NCBI RefSeq assembly: GCF_021596945.1
Contig: NZ_CP063779.1
Span: forward strand, 3,384,001-3,448,000
Origin: Mongoliitalea daihaiensis
Lineage (GTDB): Bacteria > Bacteroidota > Bacteroidia > Cytophagales > Cyclobacteriaceae
Length of the DNA: 64,000 nt
Direction: 5' to 3'
The notes below the pieces were generated by a model that was given only the letters and a program-made list of their open reading frames with translations, was not told the DNA's origin and made no database searches. The position numbers and the translations under genes were made by a program. Positions 1-10,600 of the stretch are shown piece after piece (position 1 is the first letter of the stretch; each line of letters starts with the position of its first letter).

Positions 1-1632
1 GTACATTTCAGCGTAACGTTCGTCGCTTATTTTGCCTTGAGCTCTCAACGTTTTGATTTCTTCGAGTACAGTCTGACCATCCCCGTCAAAAATCATCTTG
101 TCCATGAAAGAGCTGTCACCCTGCTTTTTGGTAATAATAGAGTTCATGGCCGTAAATGGAGCTGTACCAAATGCACCAAAAAAACCTGCTTCCAAAATTT
201 CGCCCAAATTAAACCCTGTCTCCTCAAATCTACCCTCATTTACATCCCTGTCTTTCCCGAACAATAGGTCATGGAAAGTACGGCCCGACTGCTCGACAAT
301 TGTCTGTGCCACTTCTTCGGAAGCTTCACCTATGGCAGCTTTGAATGCAGAAGATCCACCTGCTCTAATAGCACTGAATAAGTTTTTTGCGCTCAACCGC
401 AAAGCTTCATCAGTTACGTTCCCACTAACTTCTCTCAATAATTGACGAGAAAGGTACTTACTCGACATACCCATCATCATACGATCAAAATCCACGTTGA
501 AAGTGGTTTCGATCAAGGTGTTTAAGGCACCTACTGTAAGAGAAAAAATGAAGGCTTCATCATCACTTAATCCAGCCCGCCTTGCATCACTATGGGCATA
601 GCCTACGCCTACGATAGCACTTCCTCCGATACGGGCAATATTTTCTGCCATCTTTCTCTTGGCAAGACTTTTGGCAGCACCTCCAGGGATGGCTTTTAAG
701 GCAGCCATACTAACAAGATTTGCTCCACGCCCAATTACACCAAACTGTGTCTGTGATGCCAAAGCCTGCCCAAGACCTGCTCCGAGCCAGTCAAGGGAAG
801 TCCAGCTTTCAGAAGATGAAGCCGAAGCGATATAGTTTTCACGTTCACTTCTGTCAAGCATCGCTTGATGTAATGCATGTAAACCACCAAATTCACCTCC
901 CCGTAATCCAGGTGCACGGCCAATAAAACTTAAAGCACTGACTAATACTTCATCCGTTGAACCGATTGTATTCAAATAACCTTTGGCTAATGATTTTATG
1001 AAGCCGTCTTCCTGTGACTGATAACCGTACTTTTGTGTTACTGCAATATTGCGTTCTTGAAACTCCTTTAGTGTCCCCTGAACTTCTTTTAAGATAGGCT
1101 GTTTTGTCTCTGGGTGAAGAGAGGGGATAAGCATCCTGTACTTAGTAGTCGGATCAAGTTTGTTGACATAATTCTGAGTCATTTGACCAAGGGTTTCAAG
1201 ACCCAGTATACCAGAAGTTTTTTCGACTATCCCATCTTTTTCAGAATACATAGGCTTGAGATAAACCATTCCGCTTGCACCGAATAGCTTTCCGTCTCCG
1301 GTTCTAAAGCCTGAAAAATCAAGGTCATCTATTTCTCCGTCTACGTTAATGTATTTTCCTGAACGGTTACTGTTCTCAGCAGCAGATTTAAGATCAAGCT
1401 CCAAAGCAGTAGCTCCCTGTGGTGTTCTGTAATCGTAAACAGTTTCTCTCCGTGGTTTTACCGGAAGAGTATCGGTAGGGATTTCTGTTCCTGCCAAAGC
1501 TCCCGTAAACATCTTGGAAGTAGAAGATGAATTCAGGTTATTATTATTCAAATCAGTTATAACCTCGTCCAAATTTTTTTCAACGAGATTCCCATTTTCA
1601 TCAAGATCGAACAGTTTTCTACCGTCTGCCAT
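1..1632 (-). CDS. Large virion protein, 3' part missing
   Basis: An open frame runs from ATG at 1632 to the window edge (at least 544 residues), so the C-terminus is missing. It begins two bases after the stop of the preceding gene and is the last visible member of the leftward late operon. The N-terminal 100 residues are polar and Asn/Asp-rich. Later parts contain Gly/Ala-rich helical stretches such as GGAAKSLAKRKMAENIARI and acidic helices. No catalytic motif was recognised. The position after the tail and lysozyme-type genes suggests an internal or ejected virion protein; this is inference from gene order only. Confidence 0.75.
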   Translation of the reverse strand, partial: MADGRKLFDLDENGNLVEKNLDEVITDLNNNNLNSSSTSKMFTGALAGTEIPTDTLPVKPRRETVYDYRTPQGATALELDLKSAAENSNRSGKYINVDGEIDDLDFSGFRTGDGKLFGASGMVYLKPMYSEKDGIVEKTSGILGLETLGQMTQNYVNKLDPTTKYRMLIPSLHPETKQPILKEVQGTLKEFQERNIAVTQKYGYQSQEDGFIKSLAKGYLNTIGSTDEVLVSALSFIGRAPGLRGGEFGGLHALHQAMLDRSERENYIASASSSESWTSLDWLGAGLGQALASQTQFGVIGRGANLVSMAALKAIPGGAAKSLAKRKMAENIARIGGSAIVGVGYAHSDARRAGLSDDEAFIFSLTVGALNTLIETTFNVDFDRMMMGMSSKYLSRQLLREVSGNVTDEALRLSAKNLFSAIRAGGSSAFKAAIGEASEEVAQTIVEQSGRTFHDLLFGKDRDVNEGRFEETGFNLGEILEAGFFGAFGTAPFTAMNSIITKKQGDSSFMDKMIFDGDGQTVLEEIKTLRAQGKISDERYAEMY

Positions 1633-1634
1633 CG

Positions 1635-3707
1635 TTAATTAATGTTGTTTAAAGTTTTACTTGCCTTGATTGTGTTGTTGATAAATGTTCTGGATTTTAG
1701 AACCTTATCAACTTCTGCCACATTTGCGTATGAATTTATCGTTTTATTGATATAATTCAAAGATTCATTGATATCAAATCCCGGAACAGAGCCTGGATCA
1801 ATAACATTCTCGTAGTGGTTGATAATAATATTTGAATTTTCCGCAAACTGCTTTTTGGCTTCCAAAAGCCTTCTTTTTTCATCTTCTGTTTTAGGCTCGA
1901 TAGCGTTGAGCTGTTCTTTGTGCGTATTGAGTGCACCCAAGACACCTTTCATTATTTCTTTACCTTCTTTATTTAATCTTAGCGTTCTTTTGTCAAAGTA
2001 GTTTTCTTCTTTGTATTCCAGAGACCACTCAGATACTCCGAATTTTTGGGTTGTGGAAATTCTGTCCAAAGGCTTAAATACATGGGTCAGATAATCTGCA
2101 TCCCTACTGTCTTTATCGTTATAAGCCCTGAACTTTTCAAAGGCAATAGGTCTAACTTCCAGTATTTTACCATCAGAGGTCGCATATCCTTTTTTGAGCT
2201 GTCCATCAACTTCAAATTCCACTTCTTCAATCTGGTCAACATTTCCTTTTCCAAAAAACCTGGCTGTTACGGCATGGGTAATCATTCTGTCAACAAGGTT
2301 GTTTTCGAATTGATCTGGAACATAGGTCTGAACTCCATCAACTACTTTAAGCTTGTATGTTTGTCCTGTGGTAATAGGTAAAATAAAATCCCCTTCTTTT
2401 TTTACACCGTAAAATGTTTTCGGATTCCGAATCAGATCACCGTCCTCTTTAGATGATTTTGCATCTTTATTATAAAAATAAACATCTTGAAACGTTCTGT
2501 ACTTAAACTCTCTTTCCGAATCGTATGGTTCTGCTGATTTGTACCAGATAGGAACTTCTAACATTTCCTTTGATCCGCCATCCCACAATAGCAAACCGTC
2601 CCGCATTCGTGCGGTAGCATTTACTCTGAGCAAAGCAGGAGGCTCTGTGCTTCCTATTCTTTGCAGTACCTCGCCTGAAATAATATTGTTGCGTTCGTTA
2701 ACATCTTCTTCTGACAATGCTCTGATCTCTGCTTCCCCTTGTAGGAAATCTGTAAAGAACTTATTAAAACCTGCCTCAGTTGGGTTATCAGTTGTTAGCA
2801 TGTAATGGGAGAGGAGAGCATCCCTGGACTGCTGAGAAAGAGAGTTCATAGTTTGCTGAACTGCTGCTGAAATTTGAACGTAATTATTTTTTAAAGAACT
2901 TTCAAGCTGTCTAAAGACTGCAACACCGCTTTTATCTGCTATATCGGAAAAATCGATATTACCCATTTTAGAATGAGCAACGTTCTTAAATACCTTGTCG
3001 ATTTCATCCTTTGCATCCCTAAGCGTAACTCGTGAAGAGAAGGTAGGCAGATTGGTGAACCTTTCCGAAACATTGTTGTGTAAATGATTCCAAAGGTCTT
3101 TGGATTGACCGTAAACAAAATAATTTCCCGCGTTTTCAGGACTTTGCAAAAAGCTATTGAGCTTATAGAACGGTATCATCTTAATGTCGTCAGGATTATC
3201 CCTGCTGACAACGGGAACCATTCCATTGGAAACATAGAACTCTTCCCCAAGGCCTTTGGCCAATGCAGCCTCCCAGTCTCCTTTAGACTCCTTGTACCGC
3301 TGGTGATGATAAGTAAACCTTCCCGCATCTATTTCGCTTTTTAGGGCATTGAATTCTTGCCTTGCTTCAGGTGAAAAAGCAAAGTCAGGATCTTGATTCA
3401 TTTGCTGCATGTAGCTTGCCAAACGATTACTGATCCTTGATTTTAGACTTTCTCGAACACCTCCAAACATTTCAAGTTCATCGAGCTTTTTTGTTAGCTC
3501 AGAAACATCAGGGGTACGCTCTTTTCTCAGAGCTTCAAGCTGCGCCAAAGCCTGTTGTTTGGATTGTTCTACGAACATGGCACCTTCAACGTCAGGAAGT
3601 TCTTGCTGGGTTGGTATATACTGCAAACCCAGACCTAAGCCTGGGTTGTTCAATATGCTGCTCGTTCGCCCTCCTCCGGCAAACTTTCTCTTTCTATAAA
3701 TCGGCAT
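1635..3707 (-). CDS. Virion protein, 690 aa
   Basis: The product is a 690-residue soluble-looking protein, rich in helices with a charged region near residues 50-100 that could form a coiled coil. It starts with MPIYRKRKFAGGGRT, a basic N-terminus almost the same as that of two nearby late proteins (5806-6918 and 6875-7624). It lies one base after the 558-residue gene and two bases before the truncated one, so all three are surely co-transcribed. I do not recognise a family. Its place late in the morphogenesis operon points to a structural or ejected protein. Confidence 0.8.
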   Translation of the reverse strand: MPIYRKRKFAGGGRTSSILNNPGLGLGLQYIPTQQELPDVEGAMFVEQSKQQALAQLEALRKERTPDVSELTKKLDELEMFGGVRESLKSRISNRLASYMQQMNQDPDFAFSPEARQEFNALKSEIDAGRFTYHHQRYKESKGDWEAALAKGLGEEFYVSNGMVPVVSRDNPDDIKMIPFYKLNSFLQSPENAGNYFVYGQSKDLWNHLHNNVSERFTNLPTFSSRVTLRDAKDEIDKVFKNVAHSKMGNIDFSDIADKSGVAVFRQLESSLKNNYVQISAAVQQTMNSLSQQSRDALLSHYMLTTDNPTEAGFNKFFTDFLQGEAEIRALSEEDVNERNNIISGEVLQRIGSTEPPALLRVNATARMRDGLLLWDGGSKEMLEVPIWYKSAEPYDSEREFKYRTFQDVYFYNKDAKSSKEDGDLIRNPKTFYGVKKEGDFILPITTGQTYKLKVVDGVQTYVPDQFENNLVDRMITHAVTARFFGKGNVDQIEEVEFEVDGQLKKGYATSDGKILEVRPIAFEKFRAYNDKDSRDADYLTHVFKPLDRISTTQKFGVSEWSLEYKEENYFDKRTLRLNKEGKEIMKGVLGALNTHKEQLNAIEPKTEDEKRRLLEAKKQFAENSNIIINHYENVIDPGSVPGFDINESLNYINKTINSYANVAEVDKVLKSRTFINNTIKASKTLNNIN

Positions 3708-3708
3708 A

Positions 3709-5385
3709 TCAATTGTTTGTTACTTTGATTCTGTTGATTCTGTTGATTTCACGGATGTATCGATTAAAATCTCTGATCTGCTGTCTGGAAGCATCTGAGA
3801 TAAAACGGGCATAATCGGTCTTCATTTTTTTAAGATCGGAATTTGACCAAGCAACTGCATTGCCGGCATCGAATTTACCTCCTCTTCTGAAATAGGAAAT
3901 CCTGCCACCTTTTGCGTTTGTAGGCACACGGCCCATAAGTTCGTTATACAGCGCACGCATTTCAGGGTTAAGACCTTCTACGCCCACAGCTGAAATTGCA
4001 CCAATAAGCGCATTGTAACGGCCTGCCTGTTGTACGTTGGCAAGCTTTTCACGAACCATGTTCAACTGCACTTCTTTGTTTGTTCGATCAGCATTTCTCG
4101 CATTAGCATAGTTTAGAGCATTCTGCATCATTGCCTGTCCTGTCTGTACACGCCCTTGCCATCTTGAAAGGTCTCTGGCTTCCTGATTACGAATATCGCC
4201 TACGGCCTGCTCATGGTTTACCCTGTTCTCAGCCTCTCTCATGGAATCAAATCTGCTCATGTCAGCTCTTCGAATCGAACCGTCGTTGGCGAAGGCATCC
4301 GCTGTTGCTCTGTCAACATTGTTCTGAATTGCAGCCCTTCCCATGATGTAGGCATTCACATTGCTTCCTGCTACGTTTCTGACGTCTTCCGCGGCTCTGA
4401 AAGAGTTTTCTCCGATAGAAGTAATAGTTCGCCTCAATTGTTCTTCATCACCGCTGTACGGCCTTATTACCGAACTAAATCGAGGAGTCCGAACTTGACC
4501 GGGTTCACGTGCCCCCAAGACCATTGCACCACCAACAAGACCAAGACCTGTATTAATAGCATTGAACGTGTCTACTTTGAAAGGCCTGTTCTGGTCTATC
4601 CGGTTGTTCGGATTAAATGGCGTAGTAGCTGGAACAGTAGGTCTATCCACTGCACTTACCCCCGAACTGAAAGCAGGTAGTTTGCTTGTGCCGTATGTTC
4701 TTACATTCCTTTCCCCGACTGTTGGGGCAGGAGGACTGTTTCTATGCGACCCTATCCATGAAGGAGTTTCTATGCCTGCTCTTTGTTCAGGTAGATTAAA
4801 TTGTGAGGTAAAGACTTTCCTTGAAGGGTCAAGCCTTAAACCATTGGATGCTTTAGGTATATCCCTTTTTTTTCCTTCTCTTCCTGCCATAACTAATTCT
4901 TTTGCATCAAGCATTTTTGGAGTAACCATAGGTTTACCGTCGGCACCATAGCTTACAGGCATGGCTACACGGCTTTGCAAACGAATTGGAGCTACACCTG
5001 TACCTGTTGCACCAACAAAAGATGTAGCCTGATGTTCCATGGGAGTACGTTCCGTTTCTGCAGGTGGCGTGGATCCGTCTGTATAGGCTTTGAGATAAGC
5101 CATTGCTTTGGAAGTCTTTCTCCCTTCGATAAGGTTAAAACCTGTTGTTCCTCCTGCCTTTCCCCGTATGTCTCTTCCTTGTGAGTCTTTGGCAGTGAAA
5201 GTATTGGTCGAACTGTCCACATCGTAAACAATCCCTTTGTCCTGGGCACTGCGAATGTTGTTCATCCCTTTGGACAACCTTCTGTGATCCCTTGCAGAGA
5301 TATGCCCAGAAGCTTTCATGCGGTCAAGGTTTTCCCTTGCCGCTTGAAAGTCCACTGTTCTGTATGTTGCCCTTTGCTCTGACAT
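3709..5385 (-). CDS. Virion protein, 558 aa
   Basis: The product has 558 residues. The N-terminal half is polar with many Pro, Arg and Thr residues and looks partly disordered. The middle, about residues 325-450, is long and helical (SMREAENRVNHEQ, DLSRWQGRV). A basic, glycine-containing segment near the C-terminus reads KGGRISYFRRGGKF and resembles the end of the neighbouring 118-residue protein (EKGGKMISYLKN). No enzyme motif was found. Spacing is 1 and 3 bases to its neighbours. It is probably a virion component; the precise role is unknown. Confidence 0.78.
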   Translation of the reverse strand: MSEQRATYRTVDFQAARENLDRMKASGHISARDHRRLSKGMNNIRSAQDKGIVYDVDSSTNTFTAKDSQGRDIRGKAGGTTGFNLIEGRKTSKAMAYLKAYTDGSTPPAETERTPMEHQATSFVGATGTGVAPIRLQSRVAMPVSYGADGKPMVTPKMLDAKELVMAGREGKKRDIPKASNGLRLDPSRKVFTSQFNLPEQRAGIETPSWIGSHRNSPPAPTVGERNVRTYGTSKLPAFSSGVSAVDRPTVPATTPFNPNNRIDQNRPFKVDTFNAINTGLGLVGGAMVLGAREPGQVRTPRFSSVIRPYSGDEEQLRRTITSIGENSFRAAEDVRNVAGSNVNAYIMGRAAIQNNVDRATADAFANDGSIRRADMSRFDSMREAENRVNHEQAVGDIRNQEARDLSRWQGRVQTGQAMMQNALNYANARNADRTNKEVQLNMVREKLANVQQAGRYNALIGAISAVGVEGLNPEMRALYNELMGRVPTNAKGGRISYFRRGGKFDAGNAVAWSNSDLKKMKTDYARFISDASRQQIRDFNRYIREINRINRIKVTNN

Positions 5386-5388
5386 TGC

Positions 5389-5745
5389 TTAGAGTTTGAT
5401 GTTTTTGAGATAGGAAATCATTTTCCCGCCTTTTTCGAACATGCCCACAGGACCGGCAGGAGGAATGTCCTCAGCTCCACCACCCATGGCCATAGGATCA
5501 ACTGCGGGTGCGCCTATGCCCATAGAAGCAGCAAGCTCCTGAATGATCTGATCTGCAAGCGAAGGATCAGGAGCAGCCAAATACTGTTCCACCATCGGTG
5601 CAAGTGATTCCATACCGCCCAATGGAGCAGGTGGCTCAGGTGACATTCCTGCTAATGGATCTCCCATCATAGGGTCAATCATTTCACCTCCCCCCATATA
5701 AGAAGGTTTCATTCCATATCCTTGGTTTACTCGTGTAACGCCCAT
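5389..5745 (-). CDS. Met/Pro/Gly-rich small virion protein
   Basis: The 118-residue product is dominated by Pro, Gly, Met and Ala (PLAGMSPEPPAPLGG) and ends in the basic segment EKGGKMISYLKNIKL. A short helix lies around residues 55-75. It sits 3 bases upstream of the 558-residue gene and 60 bases downstream of the transglycosylase gene. The composition resembles a linker or assembly protein rather than an enzyme. I do not recognise the family. Confidence 0.65.
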   Translation of the reverse strand: MGVTRVNQGYGMKPSYMGGGEMIDPMMGDPLAGMSPEPPAPLGGMESLAPMVEQYLAAPDPSLADQIIQELAASMGIGAPAVDPMAMGGGAEDIPPAGPVGMFEKGGKMISYLKNIKL

Positions 5746-5805
5746 ATAAATTTTGTTTAAGTTTATGAATCTTGTTTATAAAAATAGAGAAAAAAAGACA
5801 CAGCC

Positions 5806-6918
5806 TTAACTGTCAGTGTACTCGGGAGGCGTAGCATCCTGTTTTAGGGTTGCTTTGTAAACGTACTCTCCAAGCTTGTAAAGATCTTCAGGACTCTCAG
5901 CTTTCATTGCGAGTTGAACAATCTTTTCAGTGTCTTTGATAGAGTATATCCGCTCTTCTCCTTGAAGGTCTACCTCATTGCCTTCTCCGCTTCCTTCCAA
6001 TTGTACAAGCTTTCCACCTTCCTCATGGATTCGTATTTCCCTTGGGTCTCTTTTAGAGGATGGCGCAGAAGGTTGCGCAGGATTTGGCTCAGCTTGTGCT
6101 GCAGGTTTTGACGGCTGTTGGGGCATCCTTGGAGGCACGGGAGGCTTCTCGTAAATCACCTGTGACTCTTTTGGAAGGTATGGTGCAATGGGAGAAGGAG
6201 GCATCTGCGCTGGCTGTTGAGGGTTAAGTATTTCAGGTTTTTGCTCAACAAGCTTTTGCCATTTTTGGTATTGGTCTCTGTCCCAATTGCCATCTGCTTT
6301 TACCTCAATCCCATTTTTAATCATTAGATTTTGCCTATCTATAACCGCTTGTTTTGCAGGTGTATAAACATTGTCAATTAAATCTGAAAGTTCAGTGTTT
6401 CCCCATTCCCTGGCATAATTTCTTACCCCTCTCATGAACCCGTAAAGCTCTCCCGGATTTCCGTTTTTGGGGTCAAAGTCATAAGGTCTGTCAACAAATT
6501 TCGATGCATCAAGACCTCCGTTGTATTCGGCAAGTGCACGGACAACATCCCCTTTGTTTCTGTCAAGGTTTTCCCTGATAAGCCTTGCTGCTGCATCTGT
6601 TGCTTTTTCAAGGTCAGTTCTTTCGTCAACTTCATCATCTACACGCAAGCCAAGGCCTTTTGCTGTATCTCTTGAAATCTGAAATAAACCTCGTGGACCA
6701 GTTCCAGAATTCACAGTTCTTTGGTAGTTCATGGATTCATGGCCCGCAAGTGGCAATAAGATTCCTTTTGGTAAATTATACTTCTGTTCAAATCTTGCAG
6801 CATTTTGATACAACCATTCAAGGGTATCTTTTTCGGCTGCTTTTTTGTAAATACTTTCAGGGATTTTCATCCCATCATTCGCTTTCGGAACCCTCCGTTT
6901 CTTTGGATATATTGGCAT
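5806..6918 (-). CDS. Virion lytic transglycosylase (SLT domain)
   Basis: The 370-residue product carries a soluble lytic transglycosylase-like domain at about residues 33-145. The likely catalytic Glu is E61 in LAGHES, followed by GPRGLFQISRDTAKGLGL and ALAEYNGG, which match the Glu, GxxQ and AYNxG motifs of the family. Such enzymes cleave peptidoglycan between MurNAc and GlcNAc, here probably to let the phage open the cell wall during DNA entry. No signal peptide is present and it lies among virion genes, so it is likely carried in the particle. The C-terminal half is Pro/Gln-rich and then charged (EEGGKLVQLEGSG). The start MPIYPKKRR overlaps the end of the upstream gene by 44 bases. Confidence 0.85.
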   Translation of the reverse strand: MPIYPKKRRVPKANDGMKIPESIYKKAAEKDTLEWLYQNAARFEQKYNLPKGILLPLAGHESMNYQRTVNSGTGPRGLFQISRDTAKGLGLRVDDEVDERTDLEKATDAAARLIRENLDRNKGDVVRALAEYNGGLDASKFVDRPYDFDPKNGNPGELYGFMRGVRNYAREWGNTELSDLIDNVYTPAKQAVIDRQNLMIKNGIEVKADGNWDRDQYQKWQKLVEQKPEILNPQQPAQMPPSPIAPYLPKESQVIYEKPPVPPRMPQQPSKPAAQAEPNPAQPSAPSSKRDPREIRIHEEGGKLVQLEGSGEGNEVDLQGEERIYSIKDTEKIVQLAMKAESPEDLYKLGEYVYKATLKQDATPPEYTDS

Positions 6919-7624
6919 TTTCTAACTCGTTGAATTTCCCTGAATTGTCTTTTGTTCTGTTAAGGATGATATCCTTGATGTAGCTGCCCAAACGCTCGTA
7001 TGCAGTTTCATCGCCTTGCTTGATTTCACCGCAAAGGGTTTCGATCAGCTCTGTTTGCTCTTTGGTGAATATGATTTCTTCCCGTTCGGTTTCTGCAACC
7101 TTTTCACCACTTTCATCAATCACATCGTTTCCTCCTTCACTATGTCTTTTTCCTCCAAGTATTACCGCTTGCTCTTCTCCCTGCTCGTCCTCAGATGGCG
7201 GCAACTGTCCACCGTCTTCCATCATGTTTGCTTCAAGCTGGTTATAGACTGAACGTGAGTCAGCATTCCCTGCTTCAATAGCTTGTAATTCGCGTGAGTC
7301 ACGTTCTGCATAGGCTTTTCTTTTGGAATTTCTCGAACCTATAAGACCCATAACTCCACCGACAAGTGCTCCGGCAGCAAGTCCGAACTTTCCGAATTGC
7401 GCTCCTTTGCCTGCCCATTCCATGGCACTTGCCCCAATGTTTGCTCCTGTAGATGTATGGGAAACCCCAAAACCAATATCTCTTGTGCCTGCATTTCTGA
7501 GGATATTTCCAACTCCGCCCGCAGCCTGTCCTACACCTGTGGGATTGTTTTCAAGGGCATTCTTAAGTTTGAGCTGCGATAAATCCAGCCCAAACTTTGC
7601 TTTTCTTTTTCTTCTGTAAATCAT
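6875..7624 (-). CDS. Virion protein with GG-x-HSEGG motif
   Basis: The 249-residue product begins MIYRRKRKAKFG, like two other late proteins here. A glycine-rich segment (residues 65-95, GAQFGKFGLAAGALVGGVMGL) could be membrane-active. After it come MEDGGQLPPSEDEQ and VILGGKRHSEGGNDVI. From memory, this last pattern recurs in virion proteins of crAss-like and other Bacteroidota podophages; its function is not known. The gene overlaps the giant tail gene by 4 bases (ATGA) and the transglycosylase gene by 44. It could help form the DNA-ejection channel, but this is speculative. Confidence 0.75.
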   Translation of the reverse strand: MIYRRKRKAKFGLDLSQLKLKNALENNPTGVGQAAGGVGNILRNAGTRDIGFGVSHTSTGANIGASAMEWAGKGAQFGKFGLAAGALVGGVMGLIGSRNSKRKAYAERDSRELQAIEAGNADSRSVYNQLEANMMEDGGQLPPSEDEQGEEQAVILGGKRHSEGGNDVIDESGEKVAETEREEIIFTKEQTELIETLCGEIKQGDETAYERLGSYIKDIILNRTKDNSGKFNELENANISKETEGSESE

Positions 7625-10600
7625 ATTACGGGTCTATAACTTGTTAATACTGAACTGATTTTTACCATTTTATCTCCTTTGTATTCAAGTGTAATGAGAA
7701 TTGCTTTTCCTTTTTGTCTTGACTTCTTTCTGAGCATGGAAGCCGTATTGTCTCTCAGCGCAGGGATAAATCCTTTTTCCCCTTCGTCGGTCACTTCCCC
7801 GACTGTGGGAATGGCTACGTTTGCCTGATTTTTATGGTAATGGACGTTTGAAATCCTTCTGATTCTCGGGTCATAAACCACCTGTTGCACTGTTCTTGTA
7901 CCCTGTGTGATGTAAGTGATCCTATCGGGAAGTATGTTGTTGGATACCAGCACAAGGTTGTCGAACACTTTTTGAAGGTCGCTGTTTTCATTGACCACAA
8001 AACTGATAGCGAACCCGTACTGCCTTCCGTAGAATTTGCAGTAGGGAACGCTTTTTGAATGATGGATAAACAGCTGGTTTCTGTTTTCTTCCGAGTTGAA
8101 GGAATGGAACCTGCCATTGATGTTAAATGATTTCAGCGGAACATAATCGAGATTTCCCGTAAAACTCTGTGTCAGTTCGTTGTAGGCAAAAGCTTCGGAA
8201 GAAACCTGATCGTCTATCACAGACCAAAGAATCCTGCGCTGTACCCGTTCATAATGGGCCACGATGTTTTTGCCGATAAGCGAACGCTCTGCATTTCTGT
8301 AAGAGGAAAAAAGCCGTGACATTTCAGGCTCGTAACGCAATCTGGATATTTCCGAAAAACCTTCTGAGGTAAATGCCCATAAAGTAAAGGTATCGGTATC
8401 TATGCCGTAAACGCCCGAGTCTGCGGAAACAATCGAGTCATGCCACATGGAACCCATCTTAAGGTTAACAGGCCCTCCCGTTGGTGGAAGGATGCCCATA
8501 GCTTCCACAAGGATAGCACCTGCACCGTCAGCACCTGTTTGGATTCGCTCGTTGATCGGAAGGATAATAATCCCTCTTTCATACACCACCAAAAGGGAAT
8601 CATTGTAGTTCATGATCCGTACAATTGCCCCAAGCTCTGCATTATAGTCTTGAAAATTCAGACCGTTCAGATTTCTGTATGCATTGTCAAAACTGTTTGG
8701 GATATATCTTGGCGAAGCAATTACCCGAGCAAACCAATTGGAACCGATAAAGCTTAGATTAGCAGCAAGAACAAAGTAATCACGTTGCGATCGGTTAAAT
8801 CTAAATCCTCTGTCTATCAATGCGCTTTCAAGTATCCTTGACCTTCTCAGGGGATTTCCCTGCCCGAATGCATCGCCAGGTCTCACACCTGTTACGTTGT
8901 ACGGGGCAAAAGTCCTTCTTCCCGGCTCGTTTACATCGGAAATCTGTTCGGAACGCAGCACGGTATTGAAAGCACTTTCACAAACAAGGCCCATTGTGTA
9001 GCCTACATTGGTACGGCTGTTTTCATTGGTCACGTCCACAGGAGAACTCTGGTCTACATAAAAGTTGTGGAACAGCCTTCTGAACACGGGATTGATGTAA
9101 CAGTCTCCCGAAAAACAGGTGATACGCCCTTCTGAATCCATTTTGGATTGAACAGTATTGGACGGATCAGCACCGTCTATGGATGAATTCCAGTACATCC
9201 TTGGGGATATCTGGGTATAGGTCTCATTGGCAAGCGAAGTATAGATGCTTCGGATGCTCAACGGTGTCCTTGGCCCGCTTCTTTCGTACATATTCACCAG
9301 TACAGCTCCGTTGACTTCACGAGTAAGTAGGTTTACACGGCGTTCTCCATCCTGACCTGCAGTAGAAGGATCGGTAATAGTAAATCTGTTTTCAAGCGTT
9401 ATGCCTACATAGTCATTGAAATTAATCGGGAAATGGTAGTATCTCCAATTGTTATGGCCTGTTGTGCCGGGCTGCTGCATACGTGCATTGAAGAATCCTG
9501 CTCCTGAAAAGCCCTCATTGTTTGTCAGGCCGCTTGCGCCTATAGTCCAGTTTGCCTTTGCGGAAAGCCGTTGGTTACGCTGCAAAAACTGAGCTGTCCT
9601 TACTACCGAAAAATGATCGGGTACATTGGCCAGCGCATACCCCGTTGCATAATCATAAACCGAACGCACGGTGGCCATGATGTTCAGGTCAACATCCCTC
9701 GAAGCAAGTATCTGCAACATGCGTTCTTTGTCAAGGATAATGTCAGGGGATATAAAGGCAAATTTTCTCCCAAGGGCAAAATCACGTTGGTTCATGTTGA
9801 ACCTGAACGGATGGATACCCCCTTCACCTTCCGAGCCGTGCCTCATGTTGTGGTTTCCTGCGCCTGCAGCTCTTCTATAAGCCTTGACCGCTTCAAGCGT
9901 GTAATCGAAGGCGGGAATATGCTTAGAAGTGATTTCAGAATATCCTGCCCGAAATCCTCCGATATACTGATTTGGTTGATTTGATTCACCAATATCAATA
10001 GAAGGGATGGTGACTGTATCGAACATATATCCCTGTGTAATCAGGTCGGGTTTTCTTTCTGAACGGACAAAGAAACAGCCTATCGTATTGTCTCGAACTT
10101 CTTTAAATCGCGCAAGGGAAACATCAGGAACTCTGAATGTAACTCCGTAAACCCTGACAAGGGTAGGGTCGCTTTCGCTAAATAATACGCCCTGATTTCT
10201 ATGCCTTGCAGGAAATCTATATACACCATTCGTATTGATCAATCGTGTATCGCCGTTCATAAAGCCTCCGTTGTCTCTGATCTGCTCAATGTCCGCAGGG
10301 GATAACCCGTTAAGCAGTGCATCATTTGTACCGTTGGAATTGTCCACGGCAAGCGTAGGAAATGCGGGGCTTAAAGAGCCGTCCTTCATGATGAAAACAA
10401 TCCCGAACGCATAGGTTTCGTTGCCAAAATATCCCGTGTAATTGTACACGTTGTTGGGATTGTAATAACCTCCAATATACGCATCGTTCCTTCTTGAGGT
10501 GGTATTCATAGAGGACTGCACACCTGAAAGAGATACCCTTGTTCCAAAAATGTCCATGAGTATTTCTCTGTGGCCAGTAAGTGTTCTGTTAGCAAACTCC

